A DNA stretch of 64,000 nt from Salinibacterium sp. M195 (GTDB lineage: Bacteria > Actinomycetota > Actinomycetes > Actinomycetales > Microbacteriaceae), in contig NZ_CP040814.1 in assembly GCF_019443965.1 (NCBI RefSeq), positions 1,178,001 through 1,242,000 on the forward strand, read 5' to 3'. How positions within the stretch are numbered: the first letter of the stretch is position 1; the number at the start of each line of letters is the position of its first letter. The translations under genes and the position numbers were made by a program. This document shows positions 25,319-34,944 of the stretch, in pieces. The notes beneath the pieces were generated by a model. The model was not told where the DNA came from. It was given only the letters and a program-made list of their open reading frames with translations, and searched no databases.

Positions 25319-26238
25319 ACGACCGCAACGACGATCTCGCCGCCCAGTCTGGCGCCTACGCTCTCAACGCGTTGACCCCAGAAGAGCGCGAAGCCTTCGA
25401 AAAGCACCTCGCTGCTTCCGACGAAACCCGCACCGAAACCACCGAACTTTCTGACACCGCAGTAGTGCTTGGTATGGCCATTGATCCGGTCACGCCGCCA
25501 CCAGCGCTCAAGGCCAACCTCATGGCGATGATTGCGCAGACACCGCAGTTGCCTCGTGAGGTCGACACGCAGCCGGAGGCAGACGAAGCACCCAGTGTGG
25601 ATGTCGCAGCCGCCCCGATCGCAGCGGTAACGCCGCTGGCAGCATCGGTTTCGTTCGCTGGTGAAGATTCTGCTGAGCAGTCAAGTACTGAGCAGTCGAA
25701 CACCGCGCAGCCGGCGTCGGCGACCCCCGCGTCTCGTGCTGAGGCTAAAGCTCAGGCGCGCTGGTTCACTCGCCCCGCTACTGCTCTTGCTGCCGTCGCG
25801 GCAGCAGTTGCACTCATCGTTGCCGGTGGTGTTGTAGCCGATTCGATCGGTCGTGCCTCCCTCGAGCAAACAAGCTTCGCTTCGCAGCAGGCTGACCAGC
25901 TTGCCGCTATCAACGCGGCAAGTGATTCGCAGCGTCTGGTCTCGACGGTGGCTGGTGGGGCTACAGCCACTTTCGTGTGGTCGGAAGAGCTCGCGTCATC
26001 CGTCGTCATCGTCGATGGCCTTGAGGCTCTTTCCGCCGATCAGGTTTACGAACTCTGGTACATCGACGAGTCTGGTGCACGCCCGGCCGGCCTCATGCAT
26101 GCCGCTGAAGATGGCCCCACGTGGCGCGTCTTGGACGGCGATATGGCTTCCGGCGATGTGGTCGGTGTGACGATCGAGCCCAAGGGTGGATCTGACGCGC
26201 CAACGACGGAGCCCATCGTCGTCTTCGAAACCGCGTAG
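25315..26238 (+). CDS. rskA: Anti-sigma-K factor, RskA family
   Basis: A 307-residue single-pass membrane protein. Residues 1-80 form the sigma-binding domain (SGAYALNALTPEEREAFEKH) without a zinc-binding HxxxCxxC. An Ala/Glu/Ser-rich linker follows, then a membrane helix at about 150-177, then the extracytoplasmic RskA domain (QVYELWYIDESGARPAG, GVTIEPKGGSDAPT). Regulated proteolysis is the known release mechanism for this family; the protease is not in this window. Confidence 0.92.
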   Translation: MNDRNDDLAAQSGAYALNALTPEEREAFEKHLAASDETRTETTELSDTAVVLGMAIDPVTPPPALKANLMAMIAQTPQLPREVDTQPEADEAPSVDVAAAPIAAVTPLAASVSFAGEDSAEQSSTEQSNTAQPASATPASRAEAKAQARWFTRPATALAAVAAAVALIVAGGVVADSIGRASLEQTSFASQQADQLAAINAASDSQRLVSTVAGGATATFVWSEELASSVVIVDGLEALSADQVYELWYIDESGARPAGLMHAAEDGPTWRVLDGDMASGDVVGVTIEPKGGSDAPTTEPIVVFETA

Positions 26239-26307
26239 CAGTCAACGCCCGAGCAGATCGCGCACCAAACAGAGTTCGCGCAACGAACATGATTTAGGCA
26301 CCAATAG

Positions 26308-26340
26308 AAAAGCCCCCGGCCAATAGGCGCGGGGGCTTTT
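26308..26340. terminator. Terminator between rskA and pstB
   Basis: Perfect 11-bp stem AAAAGCCCCCG/CGGGGGCTTTT with an 11-base loop. A and T runs at both ends allow function for both the rskA and the convergent pst transcript. Confidence 0.9.
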
Positions 26341-26361
26341 CTCTGTAATCGAGAAGGCTCG

Positions 26362-27141
26362 TTAGCCGAATTTGCCGGAGACGTAGTCTTCGGTCGCCTG
26401 AACGCTGGGGTTCGAGAACATGGTGTTGGTGTCGTCGTATTCGATGAGCTTGCCTGGATGGCCGGTTCCCGCGATGTTGAAGAACGCGGTGCGGTCAGAC
26501 ACGCGTGCGGCCTGCTGCATGTTGTGCGTCACGATCACGATTGTGTAGTCCTGCTTGAGTTCCTCGATGAGGTCTTCAATGGCGAGTGTCGAGATGGGGT
26601 CGAGGGCCGAACACGGCTCGTCCATCAGTACAACGTCGGGCTTCACAGCGATGGCACGTGCGATGCAGAGCCGTTGCTGCTGTCCGCCAGAGAGGCCAGA
26701 TCCGGGCTTGTCGAGGCGTTCTTTGACTTCTTGCCAGAGGTTCGCGCCGATGAGGGATTGTTCGACGAGGTCGTCGGCGTCGCTCTTGCTCATGCGTGAG
26801 TTGTTGAGCTTCACACCAGCAATCACGTTGTCGCGGATCGACATTGTGGGGAACGGGTTGGGTCGTTGAAAGACCATACCTACTTGACGTCGCACGCTCA
26901 CGGGGTCAACGCCGGGAGCGTAAAGGTTGTTGCCGTCGATGAGCACTTCGCCCTCAACGTACGCTCCGGGGATCACTTCGTGCATCCGGTTCAGGGTGCG
27001 CAGGAATGTTGATTTACCGCAACCAGACGGGCCAATAAAGGCGGTAACGGTGCGGGGCTCAATCGTGAGAGTTACACCTTCTACAGCGCGAAACTTGCTG
27101 TAGTAGACGTTGAGATCATTGACTTCGATGCGCTTAGACAC
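26362..27141 (-). CDS. pstB: Phosphate ABC transporter ATP-binding protein
   Basis: A 259-residue ATPase that powers phosphate import. Walker [10 protein letters not shown], signature [15 protein letters not shown], Walker [14 protein letters not shown] and the [13 protein letters not shown] switch region are intact. GTG 27141 is preceded by GAAGGAA; a longer reading would extend back into pstA and is rejected. It is the last gene of the pst operon. Confidence 0.97.
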   Translation of the reverse strand: MSKRIEVNDLNVYYSKFRAVEGVTLTIEPRTVTAFIGPSGCGKSTFLRTLNRMHEVIPGAYVEGEVLIDGNNLYAPGVDPVSVRRQVGMVFQRPNPFPTMSIRDNVIAGVKLNNSRMSKSDADDLVEQSLIGANLWQEVKERLDKPGSGLSGGQQQRLCIARAIAVKPDVVLMDEPCSALDPISTLAIEDLIEELKQDYTIVIVTHNMQQAARVSDRTAFFNIAGTGHPGKLIEYDDTNTMFSNPSVQATEDYVSGKFG

Positions 27142-27158
27142 GAATAGGGTTCCTTCGG

Positions 27159-28241
27159 TTATCGACCGGTCTTGGGGGCGAAGATCTTGGCGATGATGCG
27201 TGCCAGGAGATTGAGTGCCATCACGATCAGGATGAGGGTGAGTGCTCCAGCCCACGCCCGATCGATGTAGGCCTGGGCGTCGGTGCCCTGTGAGATGTAC
27301 GAGCTGTACACGAAGACGGGCAAGCTCTGCATGCGGTCACTGAACAGGGAGTAGTTGAAGTTGTTAGTGAAGCCTGCTGCAACAAGAAGCGGCGCGGTTT
27401 CACCGATTACGCGGGCGATGGAGAGCATCACCCCAGTAGTGATTCCGGCGATGGATGTCGGCAGCACAACTTTCATGACGGTCAGCCATTTGGGCACGCC
27501 GAGCGCAAATGCGGCCTCACGCAGTTCGTTGGGAACGAGCCGCAGCATTTCTTCGCTTGAGCGCACGACCACGGGAATCATGAGCACGGAGAGCGCGAGG
27601 GCGCCGGCAATTCCGATGCGCACGCCGGGCCCGAAGATCAGCACGATGAGGGAGTAAGCGAAGAGTCCGGCGACGATCGACGGGATGCCGGTCATGACAT
27701 CCACGAAGAAGGTAATGGCTTGGGCGAGACGCCCGCGACCGTACTCGACGAGGTAGATGGAGGTCATGAGACCGATGGGCACCGAGATGATGGATGCCGC
27801 CAGGGTCATCTCGAGGGTGCCGATGATGGCGTGCGCGGCGCCTCCACCTTCTCCGACGACGTTGCGAAGTGACAGCGTGAAGAAGTCGAGGTCAAAGCGA
27901 GCTGCACCATTGACGGCAACCGTGTAGAGCAGCGAGATGAGAGGCAGCAGCGCGATAACGAAGGCGAGCGTCACCAGGGTAGTTACGAGCCGGTCTGTGG
28001 CGCGACGGTGGCCTTCGACGAGCCGTGAGACGGTGGTGAGCACTACGGCGTAGAGCACAACGCCGGAGAGGACTGCGCCGACGATGTTGAATTCGCCTTC
28101 GGTTTGGGCGGCCCGAATGAACAGGAAGATGATGACAGCGGTCGCGAGACTGCTGATGAGCATCACGACGGGTGCCCAACGGGGTAGCTGCCCGGCGACG
28201 TAGGCGTTCTCGATAGCGCGTGCTGGTGTGGTGGTGGTCAT
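27159..28241 (-). CDS. pstA: Phosphate ABC transporter permease PstA
   Basis: A 360-residue membrane permease. It has about eight hydrophobic segments, with two or more extra N-terminal helices compared with E. coli PstA (296 residues). The EAA-type loop [20 protein letters not shown] and the motif GMTSIY-like region ([14 protein letters not shown]) are typical. ATG 28241 overlaps the pstC stop (TGATG). Confidence 0.95.
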   Translation of the reverse strand: MTTTTPARAIENAYVAGQLPRWAPVVMLISSLATAVIIFLFIRAAQTEGEFNIVGAVLSGVVLYAVVLTTVSRLVEGHRRATDRLVTTLVTLAFVIALLPLISLLYTVAVNGAARFDLDFFTLSLRNVVGEGGGAAHAIIGTLEMTLAASIISVPIGLMTSIYLVEYGRGRLAQAITFFVDVMTGIPSIVAGLFAYSLIVLIFGPGVRIGIAGALALSVLMIPVVVRSSEEMLRLVPNELREAAFALGVPKWLTVMKVVLPTSIAGITTGVMLSIARVIGETAPLLVAAGFTNNFNYSLFSDRMQSLPVFVYSSYISQGTDAQAYIDRAWAGALTLILIVMALNLLARIIAKIFAPKTGR

Positions 28242-29185
28242 CAGTTCGCTCCCGAAAATTCCTTGCGGCGGTTGACGATGTAGCGCGCGATCGTGTTGAC
28301 GATCAGGGTGATGGCAAAGAGGATGAGGCCGGTTGCGATGAGCACATTGACGTTGAGTCCGTAAGCCTCAGGGAAACTCAGCGCAATGTTTGCCGCGATC
28401 GTCGACGGGTTAGTTGAACTGACCACGTTGAAGGTGATGACATTTGACGCGGAGAGCACCATGGCAACGGCCATTGTTTCTCCCAGGGCACGACCCAAGC
28501 CGAGCATCGCGCCAGAGACGATACCGGCACGTCCGAAGGGCAGCACCGCTATCTTGATCATTTCCCAGCGTGTAGCGCCGAGGGCGAGTGCGGCTTCTTC
28601 GTGAAGCACGGGGGTCTGCAGGAAGACTTCACGGCAGATGGCCGTAATGATGGGCAACACCATAACGGCGAGCACGATGGATGCGGTGAGGACCGTGCGG
28701 CCGGTGCCGGATGCTGGACCGGCGAAGAACGGGATCCAGCTGAAGTTCTCGACGAGCCAGGAATAGAACGGCTGAACTCCCACGGCGAGCACGTTGCCGC
28801 CCCAGAGGCCGAACACTACCGAGGGAACAGCGGCGAGTAGGTCGATGATGTAGCCGAGCGTTGCCGCGAGTGGGCGGGGAGCGTAGTGCGAGATAAAAAG
28901 CGCGATGCCGATAGCAATTGGAACGGCCATCATGAGGGCGAGCGCTGCAGACCACAGTGTTCCGAAGACAAGCGGGCCAACGTAGGCCCAGAAGTTTGTG
29001 CCCTCGAGGAGGGTAGTTTTTTCGGGATCCGCGGTGATTCCCGGTACGCCTTGAATAACGAGGAAGGCAGCGACTGCTGCGAGGATCGCGAGGATGAGCG
29101 CGCCAGCGGTGAGGGCGGTCCCGGAGAAGAGGCGGTCTCCGGGGCGCTGCTTCGCGCGGACACGGGCAGCCGCAGTCGAGGTCAT
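28241..29185 (-). CDS. pstC: Phosphate ABC transporter permease PstC
   Basis: A 314-residue permease with six predicted helices, pairing with PstA. Characteristic segments are LLAAVPSVVFGLWGG and LHEEAALALGATRWEMIKI. An attenuator-like hairpin at 29258-29303 separates it from pstS1, which should lower its expression relative to the binding protein. Confidence 0.95.
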   Translation of the reverse strand: MTSTAAARVRAKQRPGDRLFSGTALTAGALILAILAAVAAFLVIQGVPGITADPEKTTLLEGTNFWAYVGPLVFGTLWSAALALMMAVPIAIGIALFISHYAPRPLAATLGYIIDLLAAVPSVVFGLWGGNVLAVGVQPFYSWLVENFSWIPFFAGPASGTGRTVLTASIVLAVMVLPIITAICREVFLQTPVLHEEAALALGATRWEMIKIAVLPFGRAGIVSGAMLGLGRALGETMAVAMVLSASNVITFNVVSSTNPSTIAANIALSFPEAYGLNVNVLIATGLILFAITLIVNTIARYIVNRRKEFSGAN

Positions 29186-29257
29186 GTGTCGAGTATCCCT
29201 TATCCCTGGCTTGGTTTAGTGCGTGGTGACTGGATGGTGCTGGTTCTTGCAGTGCAA

Positions 29258-29303
29258 AGTCTGCCCGACCCCGCTGCCTGTGGCAACGGGGTCGAAGCAG
29301 ACT
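29258..29303 (-). terminator. Stem-loop downstream of pstS1 (attenuator)
   Basis: Arms AGTCTGC...CGACCCCG...GCC and the complementary GGC...CGGGGTCG...GCAGACT pair around an ACA loop with two small internal mismatches; read on the minus strand the stem is followed by TTTG. It lies between the pstS1 stop and pstC. Confidence 0.7.
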
Positions 29304-29310
29304 GAGGATG

Positions 29311-30402
29311 TTACTTGATGGCGTCTACGGCAGCCTGCGCCTTGTCGAACAGGGTCGAGGAGATCGGAGCTGAACCAGCAGATTCTGCCGCGGTGTTCTG
29401 TCCTTCGTCGCTGATGATGTAGCTCAGGTAGCCCTTGACGAGGTCAACGTTCTCGCTGGAGACGTACTCGTTGCAGGCGATGAGGTAGCTGATCAGGACG
29501 ACCGGGTAGACACCTGACTCGTCGGATGCGCGGTCGAGCTCGACAGCGAAGTCGGTCTCGCCACGGCCTTCAGCGAACGGCGAGACATCGACGATTGCTG
29601 CTGCAGCTTCGGGGGAGTAAGGAACGTATTCGTCGCCGACCTTGACGGCGACGGTTCCGAGGTCTCCGGCGCGTGACGCGTCGGCGTATCCAATGGTTCC
29701 GGTTCCGTTAGTGACGGCGTCAACGAGACCAGAGGTCTGAGGTGCACCTTCGCCACCGAACTCGGTCGGCCAAGTTTCGATCGAGCCGACGGTCCAGACC
29801 GAGGGAGCTGCAGCCGACAGGTAGTCGGTGAAGTTCGCGGTCGTTCCCGAGTCATCCGCACGGTGAACGGGGGTGATTCCGAGATCGGGAAGCTCTACGC
29901 CGTCGTTCTGCGAAACGATTGCTGCATCGTTCCACTTGGTGATCGTGCCGTTGAAGATTCCGGCGATCGTGTCAGCGTCAAGGTTGAGCGAGTCAACACC
30001 GTCGAGCTTGAAAATGATCGCGATCGGCGAGATGTAGGCAGGGATCTCGAGGATGCCAGTGCCGGGAACGCACGAAGCGAAGTTGTCTTCGTCAATCTCT
30101 TCGCTCTTGAAAGCACGGTCAGAGCCAGCGAATTGGCTTCCGCCACCGATGAACGTGTCGCGTCCACCGCCGGAGCCGATGGGGTCGTACTCAACGGTGA
30201 CGTTCTCGTTGGCTGTCTGGAATCCAGCAACCCAGGCCTCTTGGGCTGACTGCTGTGACGACGCGCCTGCGCCGACGAGAGTTCCGGTGAGGTCGGAGCC
30301 AGTTGCTTCGCCTTCGGTGCCGCTTGCTGCTGCGCACGAGGAGAGGAGGATGGTGCCTGCGATAGCAATGGCACCGATGGTGCCAAGACGCTTGAAGTTC
30401 AC
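29311..30402 (-). CDS. pstS: Phosphate-binding lipoprotein PstS, copy 1
   Basis: A 363-residue phosphate-binding lipoprotein. The lipobox LSSC gives acylated Cys23. Phosphate ligands are in GAGASSQQSAQEAW, GSGGGRDTFIGG, and HRADDSGTTANFTDYL. GTG 30402 follows GAAGGGA. It is the first gene of pstS1-pstC-pstA-pstB and lies behind a well-formed PHO box. A second, very similar copy precedes it in tandem. Confidence 0.96.
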   Translation of the reverse strand: MNFKRLGTIGAIAIAGTILLSSCAAASGTEGEATGSDLTGTLVGAGASSQQSAQEAWVAGFQTANENVTVEYDPIGSGGGRDTFIGGGSQFAGSDRAFKSEEIDEDNFASCVPGTGILEIPAYISPIAIIFKLDGVDSLNLDADTIAGIFNGTITKWNDAAIVSQNDGVELPDLGITPVHRADDSGTTANFTDYLSAAAPSVWTVGSIETWPTEFGGEGAPQTSGLVDAVTNGTGTIGYADASRAGDLGTVAVKVGDEYVPYSPEAAAAIVDVSPFAEGRGETDFAVELDRASDESGVYPVVLISYLIACNEYVSSENVDLVKGYLSYIISDEGQNTAAESAGSAPISSTLFDKAQAAVDAIK

Positions 30403-30491
30403 AGTTTTCCCTTCGGAATGTTGATTTCAGGTTGTGGGCCGGTGCGACCCAAATAGAAAACCTAAGCAGCGTTAGTGACCACCATTACCTT

Positions 30492-30513
30492 GTTAGGTAA
30501 ACGGCAGGTAAAC
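30492..30513 (-). promoter_or_regulatory. PHO box upstream of pstS1
   Basis: On the minus strand, GTTTACCTGCC followed at once by GTTTACCTAAC: two 11-bp direct repeats, the spacing known for PhoP/RegX3-type regulators. The heptamers sit at 30507-30513 and 30496-30502, ahead of a plausible -10 (TAGGTT). Confidence 0.8.
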
Positions 30514-30514
30514 G

Positions 30515-30533
30515 CCGCATCAACATGATGCGG
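30515..30533 (-). terminator. Small hairpin after pstS2
   Basis: CCGCATCA and TGATGCGG flank a 3-base loop, directly beside the pstS1 PHO box. There is no U-tract, so termination is uncertain. Confidence 0.45.
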
Positions 30534-30573
30534 AAGAGCCCCGGTTGTGCGGGATGACGAGCTCGCGCTCGGG

Positions 30574-31653
30574 TTACTTGATTGCCGCTACTGCGGCGTT
30601 CGCCTTGTCAAAGAGAGTTGCTGAGATTGGGGCAGACCCGGCGCCGGCTGCGGCCGCCTGCTGGCCCTCTGGGCTGATCACGTAGTCCAGGTAGCCCCGG
30701 ATAACATCCACGTCCTCTGCCGAAACATATTCGTTGCAGGCGATGAGGTAACTGATCAGCACGACCGGGTAGACACCGGATGCTGTGGAAGCCCGGTCGA
30801 TCTCGACGGCAAAGTCTGTTGCACCACGGCCTTCGCCGAACGGCGAGACATCGACAATCGCGGCGGCAGCTTCTGGCGAGTAGGAGACGTACTCTTCGCC
30901 GACTTTTACTGCCACTGTGCCGAGGTCGCCAGCGCGCGAGGCATCGGCGTAACCGATCGTGCCAGTTCCGTTAGTTACCGCATCGACAACACCGGATGTT
31001 TGGGGTGCGGCTTCTCCGCCGAGCTCAATCGGCCACTTCTCGATGTCGCCCAGATCCCACGTGCCGGGTGCTGCTTCGGCCAGGTAGCTCGTGAAATTTG
31101 CTGTCGTGCCGGAGTCGTCTGCGCGATGCACTGCGGTGATTCGCTGATCAGGAAGTTCGACGCCCGGGTTCTGTTCGACGATCGCCTCGTCATCCCAGCG
31201 GTTTACTTCACCCATAAAGATTGCCGCGATGGTGTCGGCATCGAGGTTGAGTGAATCGATTCCCTCGAGACTGAAAATTATGGCGATGGGAGAGATATAG
31301 GCCGGAATTTCGAGGATGCCGGTGCCAGGCACGCACGACACAAAGTCGCTTTCCGCAATTTCATCGACCGTGAACGCGCGGTCTGAGGCTGCGAACACCG
31401 CGCCGCCACCCACGAAGGTGTCTCGACCGCCGCCGGAGCCGATCGGATCATATTCAACCGTGGCCCGCACGTTAGCGAGCTGGAAGCCTCGAACCCACGA
31501 CTCTTGCGCAGACTGCTGCGATGACGCACCAGCACCAATAATGGTGCCAGAGAGTCCAGTCCCGTCGCCAACGGGTGCTGTTACGCATCCGGAGAGCGTG
31601 AGAGCGGTAGTCATCGCGATGATGCTGACGGTGCCGAGGCGGGTGAACTTCAC
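30574..31653 (-). CDS. Phosphate-binding lipoprotein PstS, copy 2
   Basis: A 359-residue paralogue of the adjacent pstS, with lipobox LSGC (Cys23) and the same ligand segments GAGASSQQSAQESW, GSGGGRDTFVGGG and HRADDSGTTANF. Long stretches such as NGTGTIGYADASRAGDLG are identical in both, so this is a tandem duplication with divergence mainly in the N-terminal third. GTG 31653 follows GAAGGGACA. It has its own weaker PHO-box-like repeat and may be expressed separately from pstS1. Confidence 0.92.
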   Translation of the reverse strand: MKFTRLGTVSIIAMTTALTLSGCVTAPVGDGTGLSGTIIGAGASSQQSAQESWVRGFQLANVRATVEYDPIGSGGGRDTFVGGGAVFAASDRAFTVDEIAESDFVSCVPGTGILEIPAYISPIAIIFSLEGIDSLNLDADTIAAIFMGEVNRWDDEAIVEQNPGVELPDQRITAVHRADDSGTTANFTSYLAEAAPGTWDLGDIEKWPIELGGEAAPQTSGVVDAVTNGTGTIGYADASRAGDLGTVAVKVGEEYVSYSPEAAAAIVDVSPFGEGRGATDFAVEIDRASTASGVYPVVLISYLIACNEYVSAEDVDVIRGYLDYVISPEGQQAAAAGAGSAPISATLFDKANAAVAAIK

Positions 31654-31704
31654 TGCTGTCCCTTCGAGAAACTGACGTGCACGCCATTCTCTCGCGAATT
31701 GGGC

Positions 31705-31726
31705 AGAAGTTAACCGCCCGGCAACC
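31705..31726 (-). promoter_or_regulatory. Degenerate PHO box upstream of pstS2
   Basis: On the minus strand GGTTGCCGGGC and GGTTAACTTCT form two 11-bp units sharing GGTT (31723-31726 and 31712-31715). Weaker than the pstS1 site. Confidence 0.45.
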
Positions 31727-31746
31727 TCAGCATTGCCCGTTAAAGT

Positions 31747-32685
31747 CTAGGGCTGGTGTGTTTCGACGGCGACGAGTCGAATTTTCTTGGTGTCTCGAGC
31801 AAAGTGAAGTACCGAAAAGTCGCCGGTGCTGAGCATGGCGGCGGCGCGGAGTTGAGCATCCGGCTTCGTTGCCGACGCTTCCGCGAGCGCACTGATGATC
31901 TGCGGCAATACGGGCCCGTGGCTGCACATCACCGTGGTTTGTTGCTTCTTGATCCGTTTTGCCACGATTGCCATCACGGCTTTGCCGTTTCCGACATAGG
32001 CATCTTGGCTGAGGTCATCTGTTGCTTTGATATCGAGCTCAGTTCGTTCCGCAAGAGGGGCAATCGTTGCAAGGCAGCGAGCGGCGGTGCTGCTCAGGAT
32101 GCGCTCGGGCGCGTAGGCCGCAATGCCGCCGGCGATGATGGCGGCCTGTTCACTTCCGCGATGCATGAGTGGACGCGTGGCATCGGGGCCGTCCCACGTC
32201 TCGCCAGGAACGGCTTTGCCGTGGCGTACGGCGATAATCGCAAACGTACGGGCATTGCCGGCGTCATACAGGGCGGCGAAGCGGTCGAGCACGTCCCTGT
32301 CGTGGTCGTAGCTGACCTTCTTGCGTGCTTTCGACAGTGACAACCATTCCAGCGACGAAATTTCATCGTTGGGAGTGAATTTGGCGCGCTCGAGGTCGTG
32401 GTCGTTTACTTCGGCCGACCAGTAGTGCACGTACTTGTCTCGGCCGTTTGCCAGCGTGTAGTGGACTTTTCCGAGGGGCACCCCGAGATCAACACGAAGG
32501 CCAGTCTCTTCGCAAATTTCGCGAACCGCCGTCTCGGGCAATGTCTCTCCCGGGTCTACTTTGCCTTTCGGCAATGAGACATCTTTGTGCACGGTGCGAT
32601 GCACCAGCAGCACTCGTGGCTTGCCATCGACCACTCGCCAGCACACAATGCCGGCGGCGAGTACTGGGGTATTCGCTGACGTCAC
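31747..32685 (-). CDS. NUDIX hydrolase fused to histidine phosphatase (MutT1-like)
   Basis: A 312-residue two-domain protein. The N-terminal NUDIX box is complete ([20 protein letters not shown]) and the C-terminal domain has the RHG phosphatase motif ([10 protein letters not shown]) with a later MCSHGPVLP histidine. Mycobacterial MutT1 has this architecture and clears 8-oxo-dGTP or diadenosine polyphosphates. GTG 32685 overlaps the ppk stop (GTGA), so the two are coupled, which fits a role in nucleotide or polyphosphate turnover. Confidence 0.9.
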   Translation of the reverse strand: MTSANTPVLAAGIVCWRVVDGKPRVLLVHRTVHKDVSLPKGKVDPGETLPETAVREICEETGLRVDLGVPLGKVHYTLANGRDKYVHYWSAEVNDHDLERAKFTPNDEISSLEWLSLSKARKKVSYDHDRDVLDRFAALYDAGNARTFAIIAVRHGKAVPGETWDGPDATRPLMHRGSEQAAIIAGGIAAYAPERILSSTAARCLATIAPLAERTELDIKATDDLSQDAYVGNGKAVMAIVAKRIKKQQTTVMCSHGPVLPQIISALAEASATKPDAQLRAAAMLSTGDFSVLHFARDTKKIRLVAVETHQP

Positions 32686-34862
32686 CGGCGAGCTCCGCCT
32701 CGTTTGCGCTGCGTAATTCGCTTCATAAGAACATTCTGCATGTCGTTGAGCGGTTCGCCGGACTCGGACAGGCCGTGACGCACCCATTCGCCGTCAGGAT
32801 TCAGCCACCAAGATGCCGTGGTCTCATCGACTGCGAGATCGAAGATGTAGTCGAGTTCTGCGATGTGTTCCGGTTCAACAATGCGCACGAGTGCTTCGAC
32901 CCGGCGGTCGAGATTGCGGTGCATCATGTCTGAGCTGCCAATGAAGACTTGTGGGTCTCCATTGTTGTGAAACGAGAACACACGGGAGTGTTCGAGGTAG
33001 CGGCCGAGTACCGAGCGCACGCGAATGTTCTCGCTGAGGCCAGGAACTCCCGCGCGCAATGAGCAGATTCCGCGAACGACGATGTCGACAGGAACTCCCT
33101 CATTGCTCGCGCGGTAGAGGGCATCGATAATCGCCTCATCCACCATCGAATTCAGTTTGATCCGGATGCCAGAGGGGAGGCCAGCGCGGGCGTTGGAGGT
33201 TTCATTCTCGATTTGCTTGATCAGGCCCTTACGCAAGTGGCGCGGAGCAACAAGCAGTCGCTTGAACTTCTTCTCGATCGCGTAACCCGAAAGCTCATTG
33301 AAGAGCCGAGTGAGGTCTTTTCCGACTTGGTCGTCTGCCGTGAGCAAGCCGAGGTCTTCATAGAGGCGGCTGGTCTTGGGATTGTAGTTTCCGGTGCCGA
33401 TATGGGCGTAGTGGCGAAGCTTGCCTTCTTCTTGACGTACGACGAGTGCGAGTTTGCAATGCGTTTTGAGGCCGACGAGTCCATAGACGACGTGCACGCC
33501 AGCTTTCTCCAGCTTGCGCGCCCACGAGATATTCGCTGTTTCGTCAAAACGTGCCTTAATTTCGACAAGAGCGAGCACAGCCTTGCCGGCTTCGGCGGCA
33601 TCGATGAGCGCTTCGACAATGGGGCTATCGCCGCTCGTGCGGTACAGGGTTTGCTTGATTGCCAGCACATCAGGGTCGGCCGCGGCCTGCTCGAGGAACG
33701 ATTGAACGCTCGTCGAAAACGACTCGTAGGGGTGGTGCAAGAGAATGTCCTTGCGCGCAATGGCTCGGAAAATGTCAGCGCGCTCGTTGCCCTCAGACGG
33801 CATAAGACTCGGGCTCGTGATCGGAACGTGGCGCGGGTACTTGAGAGCCGGCCGAGCGATGTTCGTGAGCTGAAAGAGTCCGCTCAGGTTGAGCGGTGCC
33901 GGCAGCCGGTAGACCTCTTGCTCGGTGATCTTGAGCTCGCGCACAAGAAGACCGAGGGTGACGTCATCCATATCGTCCGTGATCTCCAGCCGGATGGGCG
34001 GGCCGAAGCGGCGGTTCAGAATCTGCTTTTCGAGTGACTTGATCAGGTTTTCTGACTCATCTTCGTCAACATTCACGTCTTCATTTCGGGTGACGCGGAA
34101 CTCGTGGTGCGCCAGAATTTCCATGCCGGGGAACAGCGCCCCGAGGTGGTTCGAAATGAGATCCTCGAGCGGAATGTAGCGCAGCTGGTCGCTGCCGTCA
34201 TCTGGCAACTGAATGAAGCGCGGCAGAACGCTCGGCACTTTCAGTCGCGCGAACTCTTCTTTTTTGGTTTTGGGGTTGCGCACGCGAATCGACAGGTTGA
34301 GCGAGAGCCCTGAGATGTAGGGGAACGGATGCGCGGGGTCGACGGCCAGTGGCATGAGCACGGGGAAAATCTGGTTGGAGAAGATCTCGTGGACGCGCTC
34401 GCGGTCCTCCGGGCCGAGATCGGCCCAGGTTTCGATGTGGATGCCCTCGGCATCTAGTGCTGGCTTCACGCTGTCGCGGAATTCGGCCGCGTGACGCTCC
34501 TGAAGGGCGTGGGCGGCGGCGCTCAATTCTTCAAGCACGTCGACGGGCGCGCGACCAGTGTTGGTGGGAACGGCAAGGCCAGTGTCGATGCGGCGTTTGA
34601 GGCCGGCAACGCGCACCATGAAGAACTCATCGAGGTTACTGGCGAAAATGGCCAAGAAGTTTGCGCGCTCGAGCAGGGGAAGAGTCGTGTCTTCTGCTAG
34701 CTCAAGTACCCGCTGGTTGAAGGCAAGCCAGCTCAGCTCGCGGTCAAGGTAGCGGTCATAGATGAGGGTGCCGTCGTCAACGCTCGATGATTCGTCGATG
34801 TCGTATTCGTCGAGCGAATCAGTCGCGGAGCTCGGATCGGCAAGCGCGCTTTCGTTTTCCAT
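32682..34862 (-). CDS. ppk: Polyphosphate kinase 1
   Basis: A 726-residue Ppk1, which reversibly polymerises ATP gamma-phosphate into polyphosphate. Recognised by [18 protein letters not shown], the head domain [12 protein letters not shown], and the catalytic-histidine regions [18 protein letters not shown] and [20 protein letters not shown] 34862 is chosen over TTG 34892. It sits between pst genes and a GlnR-type regulator, and a PHO-box-like repeat lies just ahead of it, so phosphate control is likely. Confidence 0.96.
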   Translation of the reverse strand: MENESALADPSSATDSLDEYDIDESSSVDDGTLIYDRYLDRELSWLAFNQRVLELAEDTTLPLLERANFLAIFASNLDEFFMVRVAGLKRRIDTGLAVPTNTGRAPVDVLEELSAAAHALQERHAAEFRDSVKPALDAEGIHIETWADLGPEDRERVHEIFSNQIFPVLMPLAVDPAHPFPYISGLSLNLSIRVRNPKTKKEEFARLKVPSVLPRFIQLPDDGSDQLRYIPLEDLISNHLGALFPGMEILAHHEFRVTRNEDVNVDEDESENLIKSLEKQILNRRFGPPIRLEITDDMDDVTLGLLVRELKITEQEVYRLPAPLNLSGLFQLTNIARPALKYPRHVPITSPSLMPSEGNERADIFRAIARKDILLHHPYESFSTSVQSFLEQAAADPDVLAIKQTLYRTSGDSPIVEALIDAAEAGKAVLALVEIKARFDETANISWARKLEKAGVHVVYGLVGLKTHCKLALVVRQEEGKLRHYAHIGTGNYNPKTSRLYEDLGLLTADDQVGKDLTRLFNELSGYAIEKKFKRLLVAPRHLRKGLIKQIENETSNARAGLPSGIRIKLNSMVDEAIIDALYRASNEGVPVDIVVRGICSLRAGVPGLSENIRVRSVLGRYLEHSRVFSFHNNGDPQVFIGSSDMMHRNLDRRVEALVRIVEPEHIAELDYIFDLAVDETTASWWLNPDGEWVRHGLSESGEPLNDMQNVLMKRITQRKRGGARR

Positions 34863-34883
34863 TAGATCATCCTGCCACTGCGC

Positions 34884-34901
34884 GATGAACAACTGATTAA
34901 C
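34884..34901 (-). promoter_or_regulatory. PHO-box-like repeat upstream of ppk
   Basis: On the minus strand GTTAATC and GTTCATC start exactly 11 bp apart (34901 and 34890). They resemble the GTTCACC heptamer of actinobacterial PHO boxes. The site is only about 22 bp from the ppk ATG, which leaves little room for a standard -10, so the start codon or the site may be misplaced. Confidence 0.5.
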
Positions 34902-34944
34902 TCGCGCACATCCCGGCGGGGAGATGTGGCGTGGCTACGGAGCT

